Shown here piece by piece: positions 8,704-16,392 of a stretch of DNA of 64,000 bases. This stretch comes from Competibacter_A sp003527885. Its GTDB lineage: Bacteria; Pseudomonadota; Gammaproteobacteria; Competibacterales; Competibacteraceae. How positions within the stretch are numbered: the first letter of the stretch is position 1; the number at the start of each line of letters is the position of its first letter. The stretch spans positions 1-64,000 of the forward strand of contig DAORPQ010000004.1 in assembly GCA_035442025.1 (NCBI GenBank). The letters are read 5' to 3'. Both the position numbers and the translations under genes were made by a program. Under the pieces are notes generated by a model. That model did no database searches. It saw only the letters and a list, made by a program, of their open reading frames with translations, and was not told the DNA's origin.

Positions 8704-9345
8704 GGCGTTCCTCCTCTGAGTTTCATGGTTTACCAGACCCTTACCAAGAAGAGAACAGACAGCGAGCACAGTCGCTCTTTGGTGAAGAGAGCCGACTACA
8801 GGTTAAACCTAGTCCCCCCTCCAAACAAGTATAATCCTTATTATAAATATGATTATTGTCGCTCTTGGCATGACGCCCGAGCAACCCTAAAAAAATCTAG
8901 ACGGATAATGGTTTATCCCTATTTACGATCACCCGAACCTTTGGCTATCTTGATTGGGTTAAGTAAATACGATCATGACGGCATTGGCGCCAAGCACCGG
9001 ATTCCAACCTTCAACAGGGTTAGCCGCGAAGACGGAGAGGAGCCTTAAACCACCACACAGGATCGAGGGTCGGCCTGCCACCGTCCGACCAAAGCGCCCT
9101 AGCGCGTGCCTTGACCAGCACACTCGATAACCCAAAATCAAAACTCCTCAAACTCTTCGCGGCCGGCCCCCTCCCTTGGAGTGTCGGCCCGAAGCCGGTA
9201 TCCTTTCGCAACCCAGCCCCAACGAGCAACCCGCCCCGCCACTGGAAGGCACCCGCCGGGCCGTCCGTCCTTCGTGGATTCCTCGGCGCCTTCGCGGTAT
9301 CATCGGACCTTGGATTCACCGCCAACCACTCCTCTCCATCGGGTT
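8704..9345. other. Noncoding gap of 642 bp with degenerate repeat pieces
   Basis: No convincing gene is seen. The first part (8810-8960) is clearly AT-rich and probably carries the promoter of the small minus-strand gene. The second part is GC-rich. Two short pieces of a CGCGAAG-type sequence stand in opposite orientation: CCGCGAAGACGGAGAGG at about 9028-9044 (plus), and the reverse complement of a related stretch at about 9271-9298. They look like eroded copies of a dispersed noncoding repeat, but this is only an impression. Confidence 0.4.
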
Positions 9346-9558
9346 ATGACCGACAGCCTTGTTCCCCTCAGCGATCCACCCTCTCCCTGCGTCGGCGTCT
9401 GTGCGATCAATCCCCACACTCAATTATGCGACGGCTGTCTTCGTACCTTGGACGAAATTAGCGCTTGGTGGGATTACAACCCCACACAAAAACAAGCTGT
9501 TCTAAGCGATGTGGAAAACCGCTTGCAATGTCTCATGGGCGGTACTTTCTTCGACTGA
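9346..9558 (+). CDS. DUF1289 family Cys-rich protein
   Basis: This 70-residue protein has the family's four-cysteine pattern: CVGVC (Cys15, Cys19) and LCDGC (Cys28, Cys31), followed by LRTLDEISAWWDY. The arrangement suggests a small metal- or iron-sulfur-binding site, and family members have no settled function. The frame is open further upstream, but the ATG at 9346 places the cysteines at the usual distance from the N-terminus. The next gene (DUF2889) starts 39 bp downstream on the same strand. Confidence 0.85.
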   Translation: MTDSLVPLSDPPSPCVGVCAINPHTQLCDGCLRTLDEISAWWDYNPTQKQAVLSDVENRLQCLMGGTFFD

Positions 9559-9597
9559 AATTGTGCGGCCCGCCGATGAATTTCCCAGGAGCACCTC

Positions 9598-10206
9598 ATG
9601 CCGCTTTCAGAGCCAGTGTCCCGCCATTTGCTTCACAACCGTACCGTTCAGTGCTGGGGCTACCGGCGCGAAGATGGTCTGTGGGATATCGAAGGGCGGA
9701 TGGTCGATACGAAAACCTATGCGTTTCCCAACGAAGACCGGGGAGGGACGCTGGAACCGGGCGATGCTCTGCATGACATGTGGATACGCCTGACCGTGGA
9801 CAGCCAGTTCCGCATTCACGACATCGAAGCGCGCACCGACGGTTCACCCTTCTCGCTCTGTCCCGCGATTACCGACCGTTACCGTCAGCTGATCGGGACC
9901 CGCATCGGGCCGGGCTGGTCGCTCAGGCTGCGAGAATTGTTCGCCGGGATCCATGGCTGCACCCACGTGACCGAATTATTGGGTCCTGTAGCGACCACCA
10001 TGTTCCAAACCCTCTACGGCAAACGCTACGATGAGGAAGACGGCAAAGCGCCGGAACAACGCTCGGCCCCGCCCGTATTGAACACCTGTCACGCCTTGGC
10101 CAGCACCAGTCCGGTCGTCAAAAAGCGTTGGCCGCGCGACTATACCGGCCCGAATGATCGGGCCGACCTCAGAAACCGGCCGCTGCTGGATGATTGCATC
10201 ACCTGA
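9598..10206 (+). CDS. DUF2889 domain protein
   Basis: A 202-residue soluble protein with the DUF2889 pattern: RTVQCWGYRREDGLWDIEGR near the N-terminus, ALHDMWIRLTVD, a His/Asp-containing core (FRIHDIEARTDGSPF) and GCTHVTELLGPVATTMFQ. Proteins of this family occur widely in PHA- and aromatic-degrading Proteobacteria, but the biochemical role is unknown. The start has an AGGAG ribosome site 8 nt upstream. It is convergent with gpsA. Confidence 0.85.
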   Translation: MPLSEPVSRHLLHNRTVQCWGYRREDGLWDIEGRMVDTKTYAFPNEDRGGTLEPGDALHDMWIRLTVDSQFRIHDIEARTDGSPFSLCPAITDRYRQLIGTRIGPGWSLRLRELFAGIHGCTHVTELLGPVATTMFQTLYGKRYDEEDGKAPEQRSAPPVLNTCHALASTSPVVKKRWPRDYTGPNDRADLRNRPLLDDCIT

Positions 10207-10233
10207 AGGAGAGGCTTACGGGCCGATTGCCTG

Positions 10234-11241
10234 CTAAAGAATCTCCGGCTTCGGGTCGCGTGCCAGCAGACTTTCCACCGCTCGCCGAGGGTTTTGACCG
10301 TGGTGTAATACCCGATCGACTTGTTCGGTAATCGGCATATCGACTCGGTGGTGCCGGGCCAAGCGCAACGCCTCCCGCACCGTGGCCGCGCCCTCCACCA
10401 CTTGACCGATGGCGGCGAACGCCGTCTCGGCCTTGTCGCCTCGCCCGAGCGCCAGCCCGAAGCGACGGTTGCGCGATTGATCGTCGGTACAAGTCAGCAC
10501 CAGATCGCCGATGCCGGCCAGCCCCATGAAGGTTTCGCGTTGCCCTCCCGCCGCCAAACCGAGTCGCGCCATCTCCGCCAGCCCTCGGGTGATGAGCGCC
10601 GCCCGGGCGTTGGCCCCAAACCCCAAACCGTCGGCGATGCCGGCGGCGATCGCCAGGACATTCTTGATCGCCCCGCCCAATTCCACGCCGATGACATCGG
10701 TGCTGGTATAGGCGCGCAAATTGGAGCCGTGCAACCAAGCCGCCACCCGGCGCGCGTGCGCGGTATCTTGCGAGGCGACCGTCACCGCCGTCGGCAGACC
10801 CAGCGCGACTTCGCGGGCGAAACTGGGACCGGAGATGACCGCCGTCGGCCAAGCTTGCCCCAGAAGCTCCGCCGCCACCTGGTGCAGGAACCGACCGCTA
10901 CCCGGCTCCAAGCCTTTAGTCGCCCAAGCCAAACTGATACGAGGCGACAAATGCACGCGCAGCCGAGCCAGCGTTTCGCCGTAAGCGTGGCTAGGCACCG
11001 CCACTAACGCCAGCGCCGACCCAGCCACTGCCTCAGCCAGATCCGACCCCACACTCAGCGCGACAGGGAACGGAATACCCGGCAGGTAACGGCGGTTTTC
11101 CCGGTCGCCGCACAGCGCGGCGACTTCAGTGGGGTCATGCCCCCACAACCGAACCGTATGCCCGTTGCGCGCCAGCAATAACCCCAAGGCCGTACCCCAC
11201 GAGCCCGCACCCAGCACGGTGACCGGCGCGGCGGCGCTCAT
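10234..11241 (-). CDS. gpsA: Glycerol-3-phosphate dehydrogenase [NAD(P)+]
   Basis: GpsA reduces dihydroxyacetone phosphate to sn-glycerol 3-phosphate, the backbone for phospholipids, in the cytoplasm. The N-terminal dinucleotide site VLGAGSWGTALG, the substrate-site stretch LGGAIKNVLAIAAG with the catalytic Lys, and GFGANARAALITRGL are all present. The open frame extends to 11358 inside secB. The ATG at 11241, four bases after the secB stop, gives the standard length of 335 residues. The order secB-gpsA is conserved in Gammaproteobacteria. Confidence 0.95.
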   Translation of the reverse strand: MSAAAPVTVLGAGSWGTALGLLLARNGHTVRLWGHDPTEVAALCGDRENRRYLPGIPFPVALSVGSDLAEAVAGSALALVAVPSHAYGETLARLRVHLSPRISLAWATKGLEPGSGRFLHQVAAELLGQAWPTAVISGPSFAREVALGLPTAVTVASQDTAHARRVAAWLHGSNLRAYTSTDVIGVELGGAIKNVLAIAAGIADGLGFGANARAALITRGLAEMARLGLAAGGQRETFMGLAGIGDLVLTCTDDQSRNRRFGLALGRGDKAETAFAAIGQVVEGAATVREALRLARHHRVDMPITEQVDRVLHHGQNPRRAVESLLARDPKPEIL

Positions 11242-11245
11242 GGCC

Positions 11246-11710
11246 TTAATGCGGCGTCGGGGCGGCGCCCGCCGCCTGTTGCTGTTGCAGGCGCTGCATG
11301 TACAGACCATCGAAATTGATCGGATTGAGCAGCAGGGGCGGAAACCCCCCCTTGCCAATCAGGGAAGCCAGTTCCTCGCGGGCAAATGGAAACAGGATGT
11401 TCGGACAGAAGGCGTGCAACATATGACCCATTTGCGCGTCATCGAAGCCTTTGAGGGTAAACAGGCCAGCCTGTTGGACCTCGGCCAAATACGCGGTACG
11501 CTCGCCGAGTTTCGAGGTCACCGTGACGGTCAGCACGACTTCGAACAGCTCTTGGGCTAGCGGCGTGGCGCCAGTTTCCAACCGCACTTCACTCTGCGGC
11601 TGCCATTGTTCGGTGAAAATCGCCGGGGAATTGGGCGTCTCCAGCGAGACATCCTTGATATACACCTTCTGAATATCGAACTGCTGGGACACCTGCGGTT
11701 GTTCGCTCAT
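11246..11710 (-). CDS. secB: Protein-export chaperone SecB
   Basis: SecB is a tetrameric cytoplasmic chaperone that hands unfolded preproteins to SecA. The family signature runs through FDIQKVYIKDVSLETPNSP, GHMLHAFCPNILFPFARE and GGFPPLLLNPINFDGLY. The start chosen (ATG at 11710, MSEQPQ) gives 154 residues, the normal size. The upstream in-frame extension to 11866 would overlap grxC and is not family-like. It lies between grxC and gpsA. Confidence 0.96.
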   Translation of the reverse strand: MSEQPQVSQQFDIQKVYIKDVSLETPNSPAIFTEQWQPQSEVRLETGATPLAQELFEVVLTVTVTSKLGERTAYLAEVQQAGLFTLKGFDDAQMGHMLHAFCPNILFPFAREELASLIGKGGFPPLLLNPINFDGLYMQRLQQQQAAGAAPTPH

Positions 11711-11805
11711 GCGCAATGCCTTGTGAGTGGATAAGCCTGATTTGAAGTGTGACAACGCAGAAAATCGACCGCCGCCCGACCGAGAGGGAAAGGGCTGACG
11801 CTGGC

Positions 11806-12060
11806 TCAGCCGTTTAAAAGCGGCTCCAGTTCGCCGCGCCGGTCCAAGGCGAACAACTCGTCGCAACCCCCGACATGCCGGCCGCCGATGAAAATTTGCG
11901 GCACCGTGTCACGGCCGGTGCGCTGCGCGATCTCGTCCCACAGATGAGGGTTCTGACCGACATCCAAAACGGTGTAACGCGCTCCCTTGCTGTCCAGCAA
12001 CGCTCGCGCCCGCCGGCAATAAGGGCAAAACGGGCTGGAATAGACGATGATGTCGGGCAT
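11806..12060 (-). CDS. grxC: Glutaredoxin 3
   Basis: An 84-residue dithiol glutaredoxin with the active site CPYC (Cys12, Cys15), the cis-proline stretch TVPQIFIGG and the glutathione-binding GGCDEL motif. It reduces protein disulfides and glutathione mixed disulfides. It sits between a rhodanese and secB, the arrangement known from Escherichia coli yibN-grxC-secB-gpsA. Confidence 0.96.
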   Translation of the reverse strand: MPDIIVYSSPFCPYCRRARALLDSKGARYTVLDVGQNPHLWDEIAQRTGRDTVPQIFIGGRHVGGCDELFALDRRGELEPLLNG

Positions 12061-12086
12061 GACGACGCGGCGGCGCCTTGGAAACG

Positions 12087-12515
12087 CTATTTTTTACGGT
12101 CGACCGGCAGGTGCGCATCCACCCAGGCAGGCAGCCCGCCATTCAAACTATACACATTGCCGATGCCGTTTTTCTTAAGCCGGGCGCAAGCGGATTGTGA
12201 AGTCGTTCCCGTGCGGCAGTACACGATGATCGGTTTGCCGCCGGCCTTGCCCAGCTCGCTCAACCGCTCCAGCAGAGAAGCGGACGGGATATGGCGGGCT
12301 TGCGGGATATGGCTCTCCCGGTATTCGGCGCCGTCTCGAATATCGACGATCCACGCCTCCTGATCGTTGATCAAACGGAGCGCCTCGGCGGCGTTGAGCG
12401 CGGTGACGCCGCGGATCTTGCGCAGGATCTCATTACCCGCCAGCAGGCCCAAAATAGCGAAAAAGGCCACGAACAACAGCCAGTTCTGTAAAGCAAATTC
12501 CGAAAAATCACTCAT
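12087..12515 (-). CDS. Membrane-anchored rhodanese (YibN-like)
   Basis: A 142-residue protein with one N-terminal membrane segment (about residues 10-27) and a rhodanese domain. The active-site loop is YCRTGTTS with Cys100, and the VDIRDGAEYRESHIPQARHI stretch is typical of the fold. The enzyme would carry persulfide sulfur on Cys100 at the cytoplasmic face of the membrane. The ATG at 12515 follows an AGGGG ribosome site. A longer in-frame start at 12548 would overlap the DUF2892 gene. It is followed by grxC and preceded by DUF2892 and a redox-type ArsR repressor, which supports a role in reactive sulfur handling. Confidence 0.93.
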   Translation of the reverse strand: MSDFSEFALQNWLLFVAFFAILGLLAGNEILRKIRGVTALNAAEALRLINDQEAWIVDIRDGAEYRESHIPQARHIPSASLLERLSELGKAGGKPIIVYCRTGTTSQSACARLKKNGIGNVYSLNGGLPAWVDAHLPVDRKK

Positions 12516-12544
12516 GGAAACCCCTGGAAACCCCTCGATGCCGC

Positions 12545-12763
12545 TCAAGCCCGATCACCGGCCTTACGAACCCCCAGCCTCCACAAAATCAGCTCCGCCG
12601 GACAAAATCGGGTAAAACCACTCTGAAACAGATTCAAGCCGACGAAGGCCGTGAACCACAACCAATAGCTGCTGTGATAAAGCGGGCTGGCCGGCGCGCC
12701 CAACAGCAGAGACAACAGGACAAAGGAACCCGCCATGATCCGGATGATTCTTTCACTGTTCAT
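12545..12763 (-). CDS. DUF2892 small membrane protein (YgaP-like membrane domain)
   Basis: A 72-residue protein with two hydrophobic segments (about 10-24 and 31-47), ending in GFTRFCPAELILWRLGVRK. The FCP motif after the second helix is the hallmark of DUF2892, which in Escherichia coli YgaP is fused to a rhodanese. Here the two parts are neighbouring genes, with about 30 bp between this stop and the rhodanese start. It may help move or anchor sulfur-carrying partners at the membrane. That is inferred from YgaP. Confidence 0.88.
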   Translation of the reverse strand: MNSERIIRIMAGSFVLLSLLLGAPASPLYHSSYWLWFTAFVGLNLFQSGFTRFCPAELILWRLGVRKAGDRA

Positions 12764-12832
12764 GCTTGACCTCGATGAGTGAGCGCCGGGGGACCGACCG
12801 GTATCGATCCGCCAGCGCCCGAGCGGTACCGA

Positions 12833-13195
12833 TCAAAGCCGCGCGCAGAACACGTCCCGCATCATCCCGATCAACCGCAGCGTGCGGGCGTCACCGACCC
12901 GATAATAAACTCGGTTGGCGTCCTTGCGACAGGTGAGGATACCCTTATCGCGCAAAATGGCCAGATGTTGGGAAATGTTGCTTTGCGAGGTTCCGACATG
13001 GTCGACGATTTCTTGGACGCCGACTTCCTGCCCCCCCAAAATACAGAGAATCTTCAGGCGCAAGGGATGCGACATCGCTTTGAGGGAGCGCGAGGCCCGC
13101 TCGATGTCTTCATCGCGCGTCATCAAAAAATCCGCTGGCGGGACACCGGTCGGAGCGCCGTCACCCGACATTCCCGCACACTCGCCGCGTACCAT
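12833..13195 (-). CDS. ArsR-family repressor, SqrR/BigR/YgaV persulfide-sensor type
   Basis: A winged-helix ArsR protein: the HTH core is SQSNISQHLAILRDKGILTC and the wing is RKDANRVYYRV. Cysteines 51 (in LKILCIL) and 117 (in DVFCARL) are 66 residues apart, as the two sensing cysteines of SqrR and BigR are. They sit in the matching helices, so disulfide or polysulfide formation probably releases DNA. No metal-site CxC is seen in the recognition helix. The start is uncertain: MTRDEDIE (Met25) is a plausible shorter start. An inverted repeat lies 31 bp upstream. The following genes are DUF2892 and a rhodanese, the expected targets. Confidence 0.9.
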   Translation of the reverse strand: MVRGECAGMSGDGAPTGVPPADFLMTRDEDIERASRSLKAMSHPLRLKILCILGGQEVGVQEIVDHVGTSQSNISQHLAILRDKGILTCRKDANRVYYRVGDARTLRLIGMMRDVFCARL

Positions 13196-13225
13196 GAATG
13201 ACCCAGCTTTGTTTTGATGATTTGC

Positions 13226-13245
13226 ATATTAGCATAGCTTAATAT
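13226..13245. promoter_or_regulatory. Candidate operator of the ArsR/SqrR-type repressor
   Basis: A perfect inverted repeat ATATTA-N8-TAATAT lies 31 bp upstream of the repressor start. Spacing and AT-rich arms are like operators of ArsR proteins. Autoregulation of the repressor-DUF2892-rhodanese run is inferred. Confidence 0.55.
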
Positions 13246-13442
13246 AGTGATCCTGAGAAGTTACTCGGGCTCTCGACTGGCGAAATCGGTTGCCCCAGCG
13301 TATCATCGGCCGGCAGAATTTCCAGGTAATCTCACTGGATCGGCTCACCGCCGGCCCCGGCGAGTTCGGCTGTAGCGCCTTGCGTCGCCCGTCACTTCCA
13401 ATCCGATAACGACAATGACCGCTCTGCATCGAGGAGGCATTC

Positions 13443-14189
13443 ATGTATAAAATCGTACTCATCCGCCACGGCGAAAGCCAATGGAACCTGGAAAACCGCT
13501 TCACCGGCTGGGTCGATGTCGACTTGTCCGAAAAGGGTCGCGAGGAGGCGAAAAAAGGCGGCCAAGCCCTCAAGAAGGAAGGCTACGTTTTCGACGTGGC
13601 GTTCACCTCGGTGCTGAAGCGCGCCATCCACACCCTGTGGACCGTGCTCGATGAATTGGATCTGGCCTGGATTCCGGTGCAGCGGAGCTGGCGGCTCAAC
13701 GAGCGCCATTACGGCGCCTTGGCCGGTCTGAACAAATCCGAAACCGCCGCCAAGCACGGCGAGGAACAGGTCAAGATTTGGCGGCGCAGCTTCGATATTC
13801 CGCCGCCGCCCTTGGACCCGAACGATCCGAGCCACCCGGCCAAGGACCCGCGTTACGCCGGCCTCGATCCCCGGGTGCTGCCCGCCACCGAAAGCCTCAA
13901 AACCACCATCGACCGGGTGCTCCCGTTCTGGCACGACACCATCGTGCCGGCCATCCGTTCCGGCAAGCGGGTCATCATCGCCGCCCACGGCAACAGCCTG
14001 CGCGCGCTGGTCAAATACCTCGACAACATACCTGACGACGCCATCGTCGCCATGAACATCCCGACCGCCGTACCGCTGGTCTACGAGCTCGATGAAAACT
14101 TGCGGCCCATCAAGAACTATTACCTTGCCGACCCCGAGGAACTCAAGAAACTGATGGACGCGGTCGCCAACCAAGGTAAAGCCAAGTAG
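13443..14189 (+). CDS. gpmA: 2,3-bisphosphoglycerate-dependent phosphoglycerate mutase
   Basis: This glycolytic enzyme interconverts 3- and 2-phosphoglycerate. The phospho-histidine motif LIRHGESQWN at residues 6-15, the SVLKRAIHT and ERHYGALAGLNKSE segments and the second catalytic histidine in IIAAHGNSLRALV are all intact. The length is 248 residues, as in the family. A GAGGAG ribosome site lies seven bases before the ATG. A GC-rich hairpin follows the stop. Confidence 0.97.
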   Translation: MYKIVLIRHGESQWNLENRFTGWVDVDLSEKGREEAKKGGQALKKEGYVFDVAFTSVLKRAIHTLWTVLDELDLAWIPVQRSWRLNERHYGALAGLNKSETAAKHGEEQVKIWRRSFDIPPPPLDPNDPSHPAKDPRYAGLDPRVLPATESLKTTIDRVLPFWHDTIVPAIRSGKRVIIAAHGNSLRALVKYLDNIPDDAIVAMNIPTAVPLVYELDENLRPIKNYYLADPEELKKLMDAVANQGKAK

Positions 14190-14217
14190 CCACCGACGTT
14201 CCCACCTGTCCTCAATA

Positions 14218-14253
14218 CCCGGCGCCAGCCAACAACCGGCGCGGCGCCGGGCT
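14218..14253 (+). terminator. Possible terminator after gpmA
   Basis: CCCGGCGCC (14218-14226) pairs perfectly with GGCGCCGGG (14243-14251) across a 16-base loop, followed by a weak CTTTAG tail. It would separate gpmA from ctpA. Confidence 0.45.
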
Positions 14254-14394
14254 TTAGCGCATCGGTCCCACATCGGGCATCGCCGGAGTTTTTCCAGCCG
14301 CGCAATTTTGAAGCTCGATCCATTGTCTTATCCAAGCGATCCGCCAAAGCCTTCTGGGCTTCCTTGCCCAACCAATAGAAGTTTGGAGCGAAAG

Positions 14395-15756
14395 ATGAGT
14401 GCTGCAACCCGACACGGTCTGGCGCTGGCCTTGAGTTTTCTGGCGGGTGTCTCGCTGACGACCCCGCCTGCGGCCCGAGCCGAGAAAGACACTCCGCTGG
14501 AAAACAAGCTGCCGCTGGATGAGCTTCGCACGTTCACCGGCGTACTCGACGCCGTCAAGCAGGATTATGTGGAGTCGATCAAGGACAAGGACCTGCTGGA
14601 AAACGCCATTCGCGGGATGCTCAGCAACCTCGACCCCCACTCGGCGTTCCTGGACGCCGAAGCTTTCCAAGATTTGCAGGTGGGCACCTCCGGCGAGTTT
14701 GGCGGCTTGGGGATTGAAGTGGGCCAAGAAGACGGTTTCATCAAAGTCATCACCCCCATCGACGACACCCCGGCCGCGCGGGCGGGCGTCCGCTCCGGCG
14801 ATCTCATCATCCGGCTCGATGACACCTCGGTCAAAGGGATGGCGCTCTCTGACGCCATCCAGCGGATGCGCGGCAAGCCCAACACCGCCATCACCCTGAC
14901 CATCATCCGGGAAGGCCTGAGAAAGCCGTTGAAAATGAAGCTGGTCAGGGAAGTCATTCAGGTCAAGAGCGTCAAGAGCCGCTTGTTGGAACCGGGCTTC
15001 GCCTATTTGCGGGTCACCCAGTTTCAGGCCAAAACCGCCCAGAACCTGCAACATGATTTGCAAACGCTCGAACAGCAGAACAAAGCGCCGCTGAAAGGGC
15101 TGGTGCTGGATTTGCGCAACAATCCGGGCGGCGTGTTGAACGGCGCGGTGGATGTGGCGGACGATTTTCTGGAAGACGGCGTGATCGTCGAGACCAAGGG
15201 ACGCGGCAACGGTTCCGACCAAAGCTATAAAGCCACTCCCGGCGACCTGCTGAAAAGCGCGCCCATGGTGGTGCTGGTCAACGGTGGCTCGGCCTCGGCC
15301 TCGGAAATCGTGGCCGGCGCGCTCCAGGATCATCACCGCGCGTTGATTCTGGGCGAGCGGACCTTCGGCAAGGGTTCGGTACAAACCATCCTGCCGCTGG
15401 GTAACGGCACCGCGGTCAAGCTGACTACCGCCCGTTATTACACCCCCAAAGGCCGTTCCATCCAAGCGGCCGGCATCGAGCCCGACATCAAGCTCAAGCC
15501 GCTGAAGGTCGGGAGCGCGGACAGCGCCGAGCCGGATTTCATCAAGGAGGCCGATCTGACCGGCCATCTGCGCAACGACCGCTCCGATAAGCCCGAAAGC
15601 GAGCCGCCGGACGTTCCGCCCGATTCCAAAACCCTTTCCGATCCCCCCAAGACCCCCGACACCGAGGGCGACTTGGCGCAAAACGATTACCAGCTCTATG
15701 AAGCCTTGAACCTGCTCAAGGGCATGACCCTGTTGCACAATCGCAAGAGCGGTTGA
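14395..15756 (+). CDS. ctpA: Carboxy-terminal processing protease (S41 family, CtpA)
   Basis: A periplasmic PDZ protease that trims C-termini of envelope proteins such as peptidoglycan hydrolases. A signal peptide (LALALSFLAGVSLTTPPAARA) is followed by the S41 N-terminal helix region, a PDZ domain (about residues 95-165, GLGIEVGQEDGFIKVITPI) and the protease core. Spacing to the Lys in FGKGSVQ (Lys326) identifies Ser301 in GGSASASEI as the likely nucleophile. The last ~65 residues are Pro/Asp-rich. The ATG at 14395 has a GGAG ribosome site, and an upstream extension would add a non-signal sequence. An envC-like gene, often found between gpmI and ctpA, is absent here. Confidence 0.95.
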   Translation: MSAATRHGLALALSFLAGVSLTTPPAARAEKDTPLENKLPLDELRTFTGVLDAVKQDYVESIKDKDLLENAIRGMLSNLDPHSAFLDAEAFQDLQVGTSGEFGGLGIEVGQEDGFIKVITPIDDTPAARAGVRSGDLIIRLDDTSVKGMALSDAIQRMRGKPNTAITLTIIREGLRKPLKMKLVREVIQVKSVKSRLLEPGFAYLRVTQFQAKTAQNLQHDLQTLEQQNKAPLKGLVLDLRNNPGGVLNGAVDVADDFLEDGVIVETKGRGNGSDQSYKATPGDLLKSAPMVVLVNGGSASASEIVAGALQDHHRALILGERTFGKGSVQTILPLGNGTAVKLTTARYYTPKGRSIQAAGIEPDIKLKPLKVGSADSAEPDFIKEADLTGHLRNDRSDKPESEPPDVPPDSKTLSDPPKTPDTEGDLAQNDYQLYEALNLLKGMTLLHNRKSG

Positions 15757-15785
15757 TTCGCCCGCCCGCCTAGAGGAGAAAACGC

Positions 15786-16331
15786 ATGGCTACCGTTCTC
15801 ATCCCGCTCGCCCAAGGTTGCGAGGAGCTAGAAGCTGTGACCCTCATCGACTTGTTGCGTCGCGCCAATGTCACGGTGGTGGTGGCCGGTCTGGAGCGAG
15901 GCCCGGTGACCGCATCGCGCGGTGTGGTGTTGCTTCCCGAGGTCACGCTGGATGAGGTGTTGGACCGCGATTTCGATTTGGTGGTACTGCCCGGCGGCCT
16001 GGGTGGCGCCCAGCGCCTGGAAGCCGATCGGCGTATCGCGGCGCTACTGCGGCGGCAAACCGAACAGGGCCGTTACGTCGGCGCCATTTGCGCCGCGCCC
16101 AAGGTGTTGGCCAGCGCCGGGCTGTTGAACTACCGGGAAGCCACCGCCTATCCGGGTATCCTCGACGGCCAGACCGAGATTCGCTTGAGCAGCGCCGCCG
16201 TGGTGCGCGACGGCACCTTCATCACTTCGCGCGGACCCGGCACGGCCATGGATTTTGCGCTGGCCCTGATCGAGCTGCTGTGCGGGCGCGACGCGCGCGA
16301 CGAGGTGGAAGCGGCGCTGCAACGATCTTGA
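15786..16331 (+). CDS. DJ-1/PfpI family protein (YajL-like)
   Basis: A 181-residue class I glutamine amidotransferase-like protein. The nucleophile-elbow cysteine (Cys102 in GAICAAPKVLA) and the partner Glu16 (GCEELEAV) match Cys106 and Glu18 of DJ-1. Proteins of this type act as oxidative-stress chaperones or glyoxalase/deglycase-like enzymes, and the exact reaction is debated. It starts 30 bp after ctpA with an AGAGGAG site, so co-transcription is likely. It is convergent with ubiB. Confidence 0.92.
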   Translation: MATVLIPLAQGCEELEAVTLIDLLRRANVTVVVAGLERGPVTASRGVVLLPEVTLDEVLDRDFDLVVLPGGLGGAQRLEADRRIAALLRRQTEQGRYVGAICAAPKVLASAGLLNYREATAYPGILDGQTEIRLSSAAVVRDGTFITSRGPGTAMDFALALIELLCGRDARDEVEAALQRS

Positions 16332-16392
16332 GTTCCCGCACGACCGATCACGGCCCGCAAACGGCTCAAACGAGCCGGAACCCTCGGGGCGA

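Noticed and set aside
13392..14273. Minus-strand frame of 293 codons opposite gpmA
   Set aside because: It is a mirror of the gpmA codon pattern with no ribosome site and no family similarity.
14254..15738. Minus-strand frame of 494 codons opposite ctpA
   Set aside because: It is antisense to a clearly recognised protease with active-site motifs. The predicted protein is Gln/Gly/Arg/Val-rich without any family pattern, as expected for a shadow frame in GC-rich DNA.
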